A stretch of DNA of 64,000 bases from the NCBI GenBank assembly GCA_024234505.1, contig JACKOD010000002.1:434001-498000 (forward strand). The letters are read 5' to 3'. The notes under the pieces are model-generated. The model was not told where the DNA came from. It saw only the letters and a program-made list of their open reading frames with translations, and ran no database searches. The position numbers were made by a program, and so were the translations under genes. Positions within the stretch are counted from its first letter, which is position 1. Every line of letters starts with the position of its first letter. Positions 52,245 to 60,086 of the stretch are shown here, in pieces. Source of the stretch: Hahellaceae bacterium (GTDB lineage: Bacteria > Pseudomonadota > Gammaproteobacteria > Pseudomonadales > Oleiphilaceae).

Positions 52245-53249
52245 TTAATCCACCTTTAAAACGACACGATAACGGGCTTGCCCGCTGTCGAGTCTGGCAA
52301 TGGCTGCGTTAACCTCTGACAAAGGAAAGGTTTCGACGATGGGCGCGATCTGGTGACGTGCCGCAAAATCCAGCATTTGTGCGATGACTGCCGGACTACC
52401 GACCGGAGAGGATGAAATGGATCGTTGTTTGCCCATTAACGAAAACACACTCAGGGTGAGCGGTTCCAGTACCGCGCCCACCAGATGCAACCTGCCGCGA
52501 GCTTTAAGTGTGTTCAGGTAGCCTGTCCAATCCAGTTTGACATTGACCGTAGAAATAATCAGGTCAAAACGCGCTGCTGCAGCGGCCAGTGCGTTGCTGT
52601 CTCGTGAATCCAGCGTCTGATGTGCACCCAGTTCCAGTGCTTCCACCCGCTTGGCTTCGGATGAGGTAAAGGCAGTCACTTCGCAGCCCCAGGCATGGAG
52701 AAACTGCACTGCCAGATGTCCCAGGCCGCCAATGCCAATCACTCCCACTTTAGCCGTGGGTTTCAGATCAAACTGCACCATGGGATTAAACACAGTAATA
52801 CCGCCGCAGAACAACGGGCCGGCGGTGTCGCTGTCTACCTTATCGGGCAGGGCGACCACACTGGCAGCCTGAGCCCGTACCTTGTCGGCAAATCCCCCGT
52901 GGCGGCCCACAATGGTACCGGCGGCGGCGTCGCATAGATTATGATCGCCTTCCATGCAGGTGGAGCACTCCAGGCAGTAACCGGCATGCCATCCCAATCC
53001 AACCCGGTCGCCTATCTTGAATTTGCTGACATGTTTGCCCACGGCACCAATGCGACCGGCCACTTCATGCCCCGGTACAAACGGATATTTTGTGATTCCC
53101 CATTCGTTATTCAGCATGCTCAAATCGCTATGGCAGAGACCGCAGTACTCTACATTGATTTCCACATCATGATCCCCTAAAGGGCCGGGATCGTATTCGA
53201 AGGGTTGAAGTGCTCCACCGGGGGTGAAGGCGGCATAGGCCTTAATCAT
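52245..53249 (-). CDS. Zinc-dependent NAD(P) alcohol dehydrogenase (YahK/CAD-like)
   Basis: 334-aa medium-chain dehydrogenase. The catalytic zinc ligands are in YCGLCHSDLS and PGHEVAG, the structural zinc site is ECSTCMEGDHNLC, and the coenzyme fold is VIGIGGLGHLAVQFLHAWG. This belongs to the cinnamyl-alcohol/broad aldehyde reductase branch including E. coli YahK and AdhA. It is transcribed in the same direction as the LysR gene upstream, with about 115 bp between them. Confidence 0.9.
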   Translation of the reverse strand: MIKAYAAFTPGGALQPFEYDPGPLGDHDVEINVEYCGLCHSDLSMLNNEWGITKYPFVPGHEVAGRIGAVGKHVSKFKIGDRVGLGWHAGYCLECSTCMEGDHNLCDAAAGTIVGRHGGFADKVRAQAASVVALPDKVDSDTAGPLFCGGITVFNPMVQFDLKPTAKVGVIGIGGLGHLAVQFLHAWGCEVTAFTSSEAKRVEALELGAHQTLDSRDSNALAAAAARFDLIISTVNVKLDWTGYLNTLKARGRLHLVGAVLEPLTLSVFSLMGKQRSISSSPVGSPAVIAQMLDFAARHQIAPIVETFPLSEVNAAIARLDSGQARYRVVLKVD

Positions 53250-53365
53250 GAAACGCTCCTGGCGCTAATCGCGCCTGTTGAGGTTGTTCAGCCATGTAAT
53301 GTCCATGGTGTCGGAGTGCTGGTAGCAAGTGTAGACCGAAAGTTGAGTTTGGTTTATCCGGGAAA

Positions 53366-54262
53366 CTATTTTGCCAGCACCTTAATTTTTTCGCGCAGCC
53401 AGCGGTTGGCGGGATCACTGTCCAGATTGCGGTGCCAATACAGATACACCTCCATCGGTGCAAGGGGCAGGGGGAATTCGCGAATCTGCAACGGGGCGTT
53501 ATGTTGCAGTATGCGGGCAAAACGATGAGGCACCGTCAGCACCATATCGGTCTGACTGGCTACCAGCGCGGCGGCGTAATAATGCTGGGTACGCAAACCG
53601 ATGTGACGCGACAGTCCATGGCGGGACAATTCAATATCCTCGTAACCTGGCCCGCGTTCGCGAGACGATACCAGCACATGCTTGAGTTCCAGATAACCCT
53701 CCAGCGTCAGACTATCCTGCCGGGGGTGGTGTTCCCTGATGAGGCAAACCAGCCGGTCATCCTGTAATTTCTCATGGCAGATACTGTCATCGTGGGTAAT
53801 AAGCACTTCTGCAGCCAGATCAATACGCCCGGTGGCAAGGTCGTGAGCCAGTGCATCTCGACCCACGCGCATGCAGATGAGATTCACACCGGGGGCTTGT
53901 TGGGCGAGTTCGGCGGTCAGGGCGGGAAGCAACATCACCTCGAAAATATCGCGCAAACTTAATCGAAAAACACGTTGAAGCTCCTGCGGCTCAAATTCCC
54001 GATGAACCTGCAACGTAGTTTGCAAACGCTGAAGTGACTCGCGCACGGGAACGATTAATTGCTGAGCCAACGGCGTCGGGCTGACACCCCGCTTTGCCCG
54101 GATAAACAACTCGTCGCCGAGCGTGTCTCGTAAGCGAGCCAGTGCATGGCTAACCGCAGGCTGGGTAAGGTGCAACACTTCAGATGCACGCGTCAGCGAG
54201 CCTTCGGTATAGATCGCATCAAACACGACGAACAAATTGAGATCTATCCGGGACAGATTCAT
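53366..54262 (-). CDS. LysR-type regulator, probable activator of the acyl-CoA dehydrogenase cluster
   Basis: 298-aa regulator. The N-terminal winged HTH is DLNLFVVFDAIYTEGSLTRASEVLHLTQPAVSHALARLRDTLGDELFIR (residues 7-56), and the rest is the two-lobed effector domain. It is divergent from an acyl-CoA dehydrogenase gene, with a palindromic site in between, the classical LysR layout. It resembles NodD/PcpR-like members that respond to aromatic or acyl compounds. The effector is unknown, but an intermediate of the neighbouring pathway is likely. Confidence 0.9.
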   Translation of the reverse strand: MNLSRIDLNLFVVFDAIYTEGSLTRASEVLHLTQPAVSHALARLRDTLGDELFIRAKRGVSPTPLAQQLIVPVRESLQRLQTTLQVHREFEPQELQRVFRLSLRDIFEVMLLPALTAELAQQAPGVNLICMRVGRDALAHDLATGRIDLAAEVLITHDDSICHEKLQDDRLVCLIREHHPRQDSLTLEGYLELKHVLVSSRERGPGYEDIELSRHGLSRHIGLRTQHYYAAALVASQTDMVLTVPHRFARILQHNAPLQIREFPLPLAPMEVYLYWHRNLDSDPANRWLREKIKVLAK

Positions 54263-54293
54263 GGCGGCACCTCATCGGCTTAATGTCTAAATA

Positions 54294-54315
54294 TTAGTAT
54301 TTCTAATGATACTAA
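54294..54315. promoter_or_regulatory. LysR-type operator between regulator and acyl-CoA dehydrogenase genes
   Basis: TTAGTAT-N8-ATACTAA, an inverted repeat containing the T-N11-A pattern of LysR boxes, located 32 bp upstream of the lysR start and 72 bp upstream of the divergent gene in an AT-rich stretch. Confidence 0.7.
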
Positions 54316-54386
54316 ATAACAACTATTCATTGGTTTAATGTTATGGCCTTGCCTATGATTTAGTCAATCACCAAGAGGGAAAGCCC

Positions 54387-55598
54387 ATGAATTTCGACCA
54401 CAGCCCCCGAGCCCAGGCTTATCTGGAAAAAGTAAAAGCCTTTATGCAAATGCATATTCTGCCTGCCGAAGCGGAGTATTACGCCCATCTGGCCGAGCCT
54501 GGCCAGAAATGGACGATTCCCCCGATTGCCGAAGCACTCAAAAGTGAAGCCAAGCGTCAGGGGTTGTGGAACCTGTTTCTGCCGGAAGAAGAATACGGCC
54601 CCGGGTTGAGTAACGTGGAATATGCCCCCCTTGCCGAGGCCATGGGCCATTCATTTATCGCCCCGGAAGTATTCAACTGTAATGCACCCGATACCGGGAA
54701 TATGGAAGTACTGATCAAGTACGGCTCCAAAGAACAACAGGCACAGTGGCTGACACCGCTGCTGGAAGGAAAAACCCGCTCGGCCTTTGCCATGACCGAA
54801 CCCGGTGTGGCCTCGTCCGATGCCACCAATATGGAAGGCACCGCCCTGATCGAAGGGGATGAGGTGGTCATCAACGGTAAAAAGTGGTGGACGACAGGCG
54901 CGGGTCATCCTGATCTCGACTTCTTCATTTTTATGGGGCTGACCGATGCGACGGCGGCTCGGCACCAACAGCACTCCATGGTGATCGTCCCCAAGGCAAC
55001 CCCCGGCGTGACCATCAAGCGCATGCTGCCGGTATTCGGTCAGCTGGATGAACCCTATGGCCATGGAGAAGTGCACTTTGAAAATGTCCGGGTTCCCGTT
55101 AGCCACATTGTTGCCGGGCCGGGGCGCGGATTCGAAATCGCGCAAGGTCGACTGGGGCCGGGACGAATTCACCACTGTATGCGCTGTATTGGTGCCGCAG
55201 AGCGGGCGTTAGCCTTAATGTGCCGTCGTGCAACCCAACGGGTCGCTTTCGGCAAACCACTGGCAAAACTGGGGGGTAATGGCGACATTATTGCCAATGC
55301 CCGCATCGCTATCGATCAGGCGCGTCTGCTCACCCTGAATGCCGCTTACAAAATGGACACCGTGGGCGTACAAGGTGCGATGAGTGAAATATCGCAGATC
55401 AAAGTGGTGGCTCCCAGCATGGCTCAGAACATTATTGATCAGGCGATCCAGATGCATGGTGGCGCCGGATTATCAGATGATTTTCCGCTGACACAGTTAT
55501 ATGCCTATGCCCGCGTACTTCGACTGGCCGACGGCCCGGATGAAGTACATCGCCTGATGATTGGAAAGCTGGAATTGAAGAAATATATGAATCGCTAG
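54387..55598 (+). CDS. Acyl-CoA dehydrogenase of the ACAD10/ACAD11-like type
   Basis: 403-aa flavoprotein. The FAD and substrate signature AFAMTEPGVASSDATNMEGT, the KWWTTGAGHPD loop and the C-terminal helical domain (GPGRIHHCMRCIGAAERALAL, AIQMHGGAGLSDDFPL) are present. The segment LADGPDEVHRLMIGKLEL is, as I recall, characteristic of ACAD10/11-like and LvaC-like dehydrogenases. With an APH-type kinase encoded downstream it parallels the human ACAD11 fusion, in which phosphorylated 4-hydroxyacyl-CoA is converted to an enoyl and then a 3-hydroxyacyl-CoA. AGAGGGA precedes the ATG. First gene of the cluster under LysR control. Confidence 0.88.
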   Translation: MNFDHSPRAQAYLEKVKAFMQMHILPAEAEYYAHLAEPGQKWTIPPIAEALKSEAKRQGLWNLFLPEEEYGPGLSNVEYAPLAEAMGHSFIAPEVFNCNAPDTGNMEVLIKYGSKEQQAQWLTPLLEGKTRSAFAMTEPGVASSDATNMEGTALIEGDEVVINGKKWWTTGAGHPDLDFFIFMGLTDATAARHQQHSMVIVPKATPGVTIKRMLPVFGQLDEPYGHGEVHFENVRVPVSHIVAGPGRGFEIAQGRLGPGRIHHCMRCIGAAERALALMCRRATQRVAFGKPLAKLGGNGDIIANARIAIDQARLLTLNAAYKMDTVGVQGAMSEISQIKVVAPSMAQNIIDQAIQMHGGAGLSDDFPLTQLYAYARVLRLADGPDEVHRLMIGKLELKKYMNR

Positions 55599-55620
55599 TT
55601 TTTTCACCCTCTCCCCCGGC

Positions 55621-55808
55621 CCCTCTCCCTCGTAGGGAGAGGGGAGTAAAAGTGGCACCGCAGAACTTAAGCTTCTCCCTCGTAGGGAAGGGGCGTAAAA
55701 GTGGCACCGCAGAACTTAAGCTTCTCCCTCGTAGGGAAGGGGCGTAAAGATAGCGCCGCAGAATTTAAGCCCCTCTCCCCCTCGGGGAGAGGGGTTGGGG
55801 AGAGGGGA
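55621..55808. repeat. Tandem array of about 49-bp GC-rich palindromic repeats
   Basis: Three units (about 55621-55672, 55673-55721, 55722-55770), each a palindrome CTCCCTCGTAGGGA followed by a conserved tail containing AGTGGCACCGCAGAACTTAA. A final stronger palindrome, CTCTCCCCCTCGGGGAGAG, lies near 55775. The second and third units are nearly identical. The array fills the gap between the dehydrogenase and SDR genes. Coordinates may be off by one base. Confidence 0.8.
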
Positions 55809-55842
55809 AGAACCAACCCACAAACTAAGGAAGCAACAAAGC

Positions 55843-56688
55843 ATGAAACAGTTCAGACAAAAACGCATCGCCATCACCGGTGGGGCCAGTGGCCTGGGCA
55901 AAGCATTGGCATTGCGTGCGGCGGATGCCGGATGGAAAGTGGCCATTGTCGATATTAACGATCAGCGTGGCGCCGAAACACTGGAAGAATTGCAGGTCAA
56001 AGGCACGGAATGTTTTTACCAGCGTTGCGATGTCACCAAAACCGAATCCGTTGAAGCGTTGCGCGATGAAGTAGTCAAACGCTGGGGCGGCCTGGACATA
56101 ATGGTCAATAACGCTGGCGTGGCGACCCATGGAGCCATTGATGCGGCCCAAATGAGCGACTGGGAATGGGTCGTGAATATCAACCTGCTTGGTGTGGTGC
56201 GTGGCTGCAAAGTCTTTTCTGCCCTGTTTAAAGAACAAGGGTATGGTCATCTGGTCAACGTGGCCTCGATGGCGGGTCTGCTGTACTCACCAGAAATGTC
56301 CAGTTACAACGCGACCAAGGCTGGCGTGGTGGCGCTGTCTGAAACCATGCGTGCGGAGCTGGAACCGTTCAATATTGGCGTAACGCTGGTGTGCCCCGGC
56401 TTTTTTCAGACCAATCTGGCAGAAAGCGCGCGTTCACCCGAACCCGGTGCCCAGCAGATGATCAACAAGCTGCTGAGCATGTCCACCATCGATGCCGATG
56501 ACATCGCAGACATGATTTTAAACGCCGTGGAGAAGAAGAAATTTTGGCTTCTGCCGCACTCCAGCTACCGTTATATGTGGTACATGAAGCGCTATCTGCC
56601 CGGCTTCTATCACAAAGGCATGGTAACGATGGCGAGAAAAATGCTCGCTAAAAACGGCCGTCTTAAAGCGGCACTGCAATCGTCCTGA
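55843..56688 (+). CDS. Short-chain dehydrogenase/reductase (first of the cluster)
   Basis: 281-aa classical SDR. The cofactor motif is ITGGASGLGKALAL, the structural NNAG segment is MVNNAGVATHG, and the catalytic serine, tyrosine and lysine are in VASMAGLLYSPEMSSYNATKAG. A longer C-terminal tail (KKKFWLLPHSSYRYMWYMKRY) resembles SDRs acting on hydrophobic acyl substrates. ATG preceded by AAGGAAGCAACAAAGC. In the lva route an SDR reduces the 4-keto group to the 4-hydroxyacyl-CoA; either SDR of this cluster could do that. Confidence 0.88.
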   Translation: MKQFRQKRIAITGGASGLGKALALRAADAGWKVAIVDINDQRGAETLEELQVKGTECFYQRCDVTKTESVEALRDEVVKRWGGLDIMVNNAGVATHGAIDAAQMSDWEWVVNINLLGVVRGCKVFSALFKEQGYGHLVNVASMAGLLYSPEMSSYNATKAGVVALSETMRAELEPFNIGVTLVCPGFFQTNLAESARSPEPGAQQMINKLLSMSTIDADDIADMILNAVEKKKFWLLPHSSYRYMWYMKRYLPGFYHKGMVTMARKMLAKNGRLKAALQSS

Positions 56689-56703
56689 ATGAAATGACGG
56701 TTT

Positions 56704-56806
56704 CCGGGCAGGTTTGGACAGCGCGCGATGATCGGGGCGAACTCCATTCGCTCGGTGGAGGTCGATCTGTTGACTCGCGCGCTGTCCAGACCCGCCCGGT
56801 TTTTTT
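56704..56806 (+). terminator. Long inverted repeat ending in a T run
   Basis: CCGGGCAGGTTTGGACAGCG with the following CGCG (56704-56727) is inverted at 56776-56799 with three mismatched positions, and seven T residues follow. The roughly 48-nt loop is unusually long. It lies just after the SDR stop and may partly terminate the transcript inside the cluster. Confidence 0.6.
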
Positions 56807-56811
56807 GATGG

Positions 56812-56908
56812 AAGGACGGTAGGCGGTTCGTCCCCGGGGCGCTTGGGTCGGGTGTCTGACTTGAATAACGCGGCTTCGGCCTGCGCGGCGAGGACGCCAC
56901 GCCTACAA
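56812..56908. repeat. REP-like inverted pair, family member 3
   Basis: The left arm GTAGGCGGTTCGTCCCCGGG and the right arm GGCGAGGACGCCACGCCTAC are inverted, and both relate to the element at 22303-22380. It sits immediately upstream of the kinase gene. Confidence 0.6.
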
Positions 56909-56973
56909 GGTTACAGCAGAGGTTAAGGTGATGCGTCACCAGTCCTTGTTAACAAAGACAATGGAGATACACG

Positions 56974-58038
56974 ATGACGGCGATTGATCAGGCAGGCAGT
57001 GTCCGTAATGGCGAAGAATTGGATCTGGCGCGAATGGACGCTTATCTGCGTACCCAGATTGCCGGACTGGAAGGCACACCGCGTATCACCCAGTTTCCGG
57101 GTGGGGCGTCCAATTTGACGTACCTGATAACCTACGATAACCGCGAAATGGTGCTGCGTCGTCCACCCTTCGGGAAAAAAGTGAAGTCTGCCCACGATAT
57201 GGGGCGGGAATACCGGGTAATGCAAGGCCTGCGCCCGCACTTTCCTTATGTACCGGAAATGCTCGCCTTTTGCGAAGATGAATCGGTACTCGGCTGCGAA
57301 TTCTATGTAATGGATCGCGTGCGCGGCATTATTTTACGTGGTGATATGCCTGAAGAACTGCAATTCACCCCCGAACAACACCGCAAACTCTGTGAATCGG
57401 TCATCGACCGATTGGTTGACTTACATCAGGTGCCCTGGAAAGGTACGGCGCTGGCCGATCTCTACCGTGAAGGCGATTATGTAGAACGACAAATCAGCGG
57501 CTGGAGCGATCGCTATCGCAACGCAAAAACCGACAACGCACCCGACTTTGAATCCGTCATGGCCTGGTTGAATGAAAAGCGCCCGACTCAGGTTAACGCC
57601 TGTGTTATACACAACGACTATCGCTTCGACAACGTTATCCTCGATCCGCAACAACCGATGAATGTGATCGGCGTACTGGACTGGGAAATGGCCACCATCG
57701 GTGACCCTTTGATGGATCTGGGTAACAGTCTGGCTTACTGGGTAGAAGCCAACGACCCCGCGCCCTTTCAGATGCTCCGCCGACAGCCCACCCATTTGCC
57801 CGGCATGATGACCCGTCAGGAAATGGTCAACTACTACTGCCAGCGCACGGGGCTGGATGTACCAAATTTTGATTTCTATGAAGTCTATGGGCTGTTCCGG
57901 CTAGTCGTTATTTTGCAGCAGATCTACTACCGCTTTCATCATGGTCAAACGCAGGACAAACGCTTTGCCGGGTTTATTAATGTGGTGCAGTTTCTGGAAG
58001 GGTATCTGGCAGACAAGATTGGTAAGTCTGAGTTGTAG
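56974..58038 (+). CDS. APH-type phosphotransferase (LvaA / ACAD10-11 kinase-domain-like)
   Basis: 354-aa kinase-fold protein. The N lobe begins ITQFPGGASNLTYLITYDNREMVLRRPP. The catalytic loop is CVIHNDYRFDNVILD (Brenner-type HxDxxxxN) and the metal-binding segment VLDWEMATIGDPLMDLG. Relatives are fused to acyl-CoA dehydrogenase in human ACAD10/ACAD11, and stand-alone LvaA of Pseudomonas putida phosphorylates 4-hydroxyvaleryl-CoA. Adjacency to an acyl-CoA dehydrogenase and two SDRs supports the same role here. It is not an antibiotic-resistance enzyme by context. Confidence 0.88.
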   Translation: MTAIDQAGSVRNGEELDLARMDAYLRTQIAGLEGTPRITQFPGGASNLTYLITYDNREMVLRRPPFGKKVKSAHDMGREYRVMQGLRPHFPYVPEMLAFCEDESVLGCEFYVMDRVRGIILRGDMPEELQFTPEQHRKLCESVIDRLVDLHQVPWKGTALADLYREGDYVERQISGWSDRYRNAKTDNAPDFESVMAWLNEKRPTQVNACVIHNDYRFDNVILDPQQPMNVIGVLDWEMATIGDPLMDLGNSLAYWVEANDPAPFQMLRRQPTHLPGMMTRQEMVNYYCQRTGLDVPNFDFYEVYGLFRLVVILQQIYYRFHHGQTQDKRFAGFINVVQFLEGYLADKIGKSEL

Positions 58039-58139
58039 TGGATTGCTATTTCCCCCCCCCTCTCCCTAGCCCTCTCCCCTAGGGGAGAGGGGATAATTGT
58101 AGTGGTACTCCAAATTCCGCGGGGATGATGTGAAGTAGG

Positions 58140-58452
58140 CATCTTTACTCCCCTCGCCCCTCGGGGAGAGGGGCCGGGGGAGAAGGGGGACGCAATTCTG
58201 AATCCCGAGGAATTGATGCGCGCAGGCATCTTTACTCCCCTTCGCCCCTCGGGGAGAGGGGCCGGGGGAGAAGGGGGAAGCAACTCTGAATCCCGAGGAA
58301 TTGATGTGCGCAGTCATCTTTACTCCCCTCGCCCTCGGGGAGAGGGGCCGGGGGAGAAGGGGGAAGCAACTCTGAATCCCGAGGAAATGATGTGCGCAGG
58401 CATCTTTACTCCCCTCGCCCCTCAGGGGAGAGGGGCTGGGGGAGAGGGGGAA
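58140..58452. repeat. Tandem array of about 87-bp GC-rich palindromic repeats
   Basis: Unit starts lie at about 58140, 58227, 58315 and 58401 (87, 88, 86 bp, last one partial). Each holds CATCTTTACTCCCC, a palindromic block CCCCTCGGGGAGAGGGG and a tail with CTGAATCCCGAGGAA. A further palindrome, CCCTCTCCCCTAGGGGAGAG, precedes the array near 58070. It fills the gap between kinase and phosphatase genes. Its palindrome core resembles that of the 55621 array, but the tail is different. Confidence 0.8.
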
Positions 58453-58476
58453 ACCTAATAAAGTAAGAGGCAAAAA

Positions 58477-59175
58477 ATGGGTGCTATTTATCTAATTCGT
58501 CACGGTCAGGCCAGTTTTGGCCATGAAAACTATGATCAACTGTCGGCACGCGGACAGACACAGGCAAGGTTGCTCGGCGACTATCTTCGTCAGGCCGGGA
58601 TTCGTTTTGACCATGTTTACAGCGGCACACTGGAGAGACAACGAGACACCGCACAACTGGCTTTGGCACAAGCCGAGTCTGCCGCCCACGTAATTGAAAA
58701 TCCGGCCTTCAATGAATTTGACCATCTGGGCGTGACACGAGCCTACGTAAAAGGACTGGCCGAAGGGGATTCCCTGGTAGAAGACTTTGTCGCCAATCGC
58801 ATCGACAGAGTGAAATATTTTCAGCCTGTGTTTGAAAAAGTAGTTCGCCGCTGGGCTTCGGGCGAGTTTCCGATACCGGGGGTGGAATCCTGGAAAGCTT
58901 TCAATGAACGGGTAGGGAGTGGCTTACAGCAAGTAATTAGCGAAGTAGGGCGCAGCCAGAATGTTGCCATTTTTACGTCAGGCGGCCCCATTACTGCCCT
59001 AATGCACCAGCTATTAGAAGTTTCATCTGAAATCGCCTTCTCGATGAACTGGTCGATAGTCAATGCCTCGGTCACCAAACTGATGTATAGCGAACACAAA
59101 ACCAGTTTGGCGTATTTCAATGATCATGGCTATTTGCAAGGCTCGGGTGATCGTACGCTGGTCACCTTCAGATAA
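58477..59175 (+). CDS. Histidine phosphatase family protein
   Basis: 232-aa phosphoglycerate-mutase-like enzyme. The N-terminal LIRHGQASFG holds the phospho-accepting histidine and RHG motif. The second arginine is in YSGTLERQRDTA and the second histidine region is IFTSGGPITALMHQLL, where the usual GH is GG, an unusual replacement. It has no signal peptide. Its position inside the kinase and dehydrogenase cluster suggests a role with a phosphorylated intermediate, or removal of a dead-end phosphoester; that is inference. Confidence 0.82.
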   Translation: MGAIYLIRHGQASFGHENYDQLSARGQTQARLLGDYLRQAGIRFDHVYSGTLERQRDTAQLALAQAESAAHVIENPAFNEFDHLGVTRAYVKGLAEGDSLVEDFVANRIDRVKYFQPVFEKVVRRWASGEFPIPGVESWKAFNERVGSGLQQVISEVGRSQNVAIFTSGGPITALMHQLLEVSSEIAFSMNWSIVNASVTKLMYSEHKTSLAYFNDHGYLQGSGDRTLVTFR

Positions 59176-59252
59176 GCCTGAAGAATCTGTTTAACCGCAA
59201 CATAAGTATTTATATAACCGTCACAATAGAAAACAAATTGCTCAAGGGGAAT

Positions 59253-60026
59253 AACACAATGGTGAATGATTTATTCAGTCTGGACGGAAAAGTCGCGTTG
59301 GTTACCGGTGCCAGTCGGGGGATTGGCGAGTCCATCGCCAAACTGCTGGCTCAGGCCGGAGCGCAGGTCATTGTCACCAGCCGCAAACAGGAAAGCTGCC
59401 AGCAAGTTGTCGATGCCATAGTCGCCGAAGGTGGCAAAGCTCAGGCGATGGCCTGTCACATTGGCGAGATGGAACAAATTTCGGGGCTGTTCGAACAAAT
59501 CAAAGCGCAATACGGACAACTGGATATCCTCGTCAATAACGCCGCCACCAACCCGCACTTTGGTCATATTCTCGACACCCCGGTGGATGCATTTCAGAAA
59601 ACCGTGGATGTGAATATTCGCGGTTACTTCTATATGTCGGTTGAAGCCGGAAAAATCATGCGTAAACAAAAACAAGGTGTGATTCTGAACGTCGCCTCGG
59701 TTAATGGCGTCGCCCCCGGGCACTTTCAGGGCATCTACTCGGTCACCAAGGCCGCCGTTATCTCTATGACCAAAGCCTTTGCAAAAGAATGTGCCGGCTT
59801 GGGTATTCGGGTTAATGCCTTGTTGCCGGGCCTGACCGACACCAAATTTGCTTCTACCTTAATCAACAACGATGCCATTCTTAAAAAGGCGTTGGAGCAT
59901 GTGCCCATGAACCGGGCAGCACATCCCGATGAAATGGCAGGCACCGTGCTCTATCTGGTCTCGAATGCCTCCAGCTATACCACCGGAACCTGCATCAATG
60001 TTGATGGCGGATACCTCACCGTCTAA
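59253..60026 (+). CDS. Short-chain dehydrogenase/reductase (second of the cluster)
   Basis: 257-aa classical SDR of the FabG-like type. Cofactor motif ALVTGASRGIGESIA, structural LVNNAATNPHFG (NNAA instead of NNAG) and catalytic VASVNGVAPGHFQGIYSVTKAA. The C terminus TTGTCINVDGGYLTV is typical of 3-hydroxyacyl or 3-ketoacyl dehydrogenases and DHRS4-like enzymes. ATG at 59253 with AAGGGGAA upstream. A role as a hydroxyacyl-CoA dehydrogenase or 4-ketoacyl-CoA reductase fits the cluster. Confidence 0.88.
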   Translation, partial: NTMVNDLFSLDGKVALVTGASRGIGESIAKLLAQAGAQVIVTSRKQESCQQVVDAIVAEGGKAQAMACHIGEMEQISGLFEQIKAQYGQLDILVNNAATNPHFGHILDTPVDAFQKTVDVNIRGYFYMSVEAGKIMRKQKQGVILNVASVNGVAPGHFQGIYSVTKAAVISMTKAFAKECAGLGIRVNALLPGLTDTKFASTLINNDAILKKALEHVPMNRAAHPDEMAGTVLYLVSNASSYTTGTCINVDGGYLTV

Positions 60027-60086
60027 CCTTATGAAGCAGGCTAAATTGATCACCCGCTAAAACAACAATAACGGGGTGTACCTACG

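Noticed and set aside
56704..56799. Terminal inverted repeats of an insertion sequence
   Set aside because: Only about 48 bp lie between the arms, with no transposase and no clear target duplication. A terminator or MITE-like remnant is the simpler view.
56974..58038. Aminoglycoside resistance phosphotransferase
   Set aside because: The APH fold is present, but the acyl-CoA dehydrogenase/SDR context and the ACAD-type sequence features fit a metabolic acyl kinase.
58140..58452. Regular repeats that could suggest a CRISPR array
   Set aside because: The units are tandem and alike along their full length, with no unique spacers and no cas genes. They are palindromic tandem repeats.
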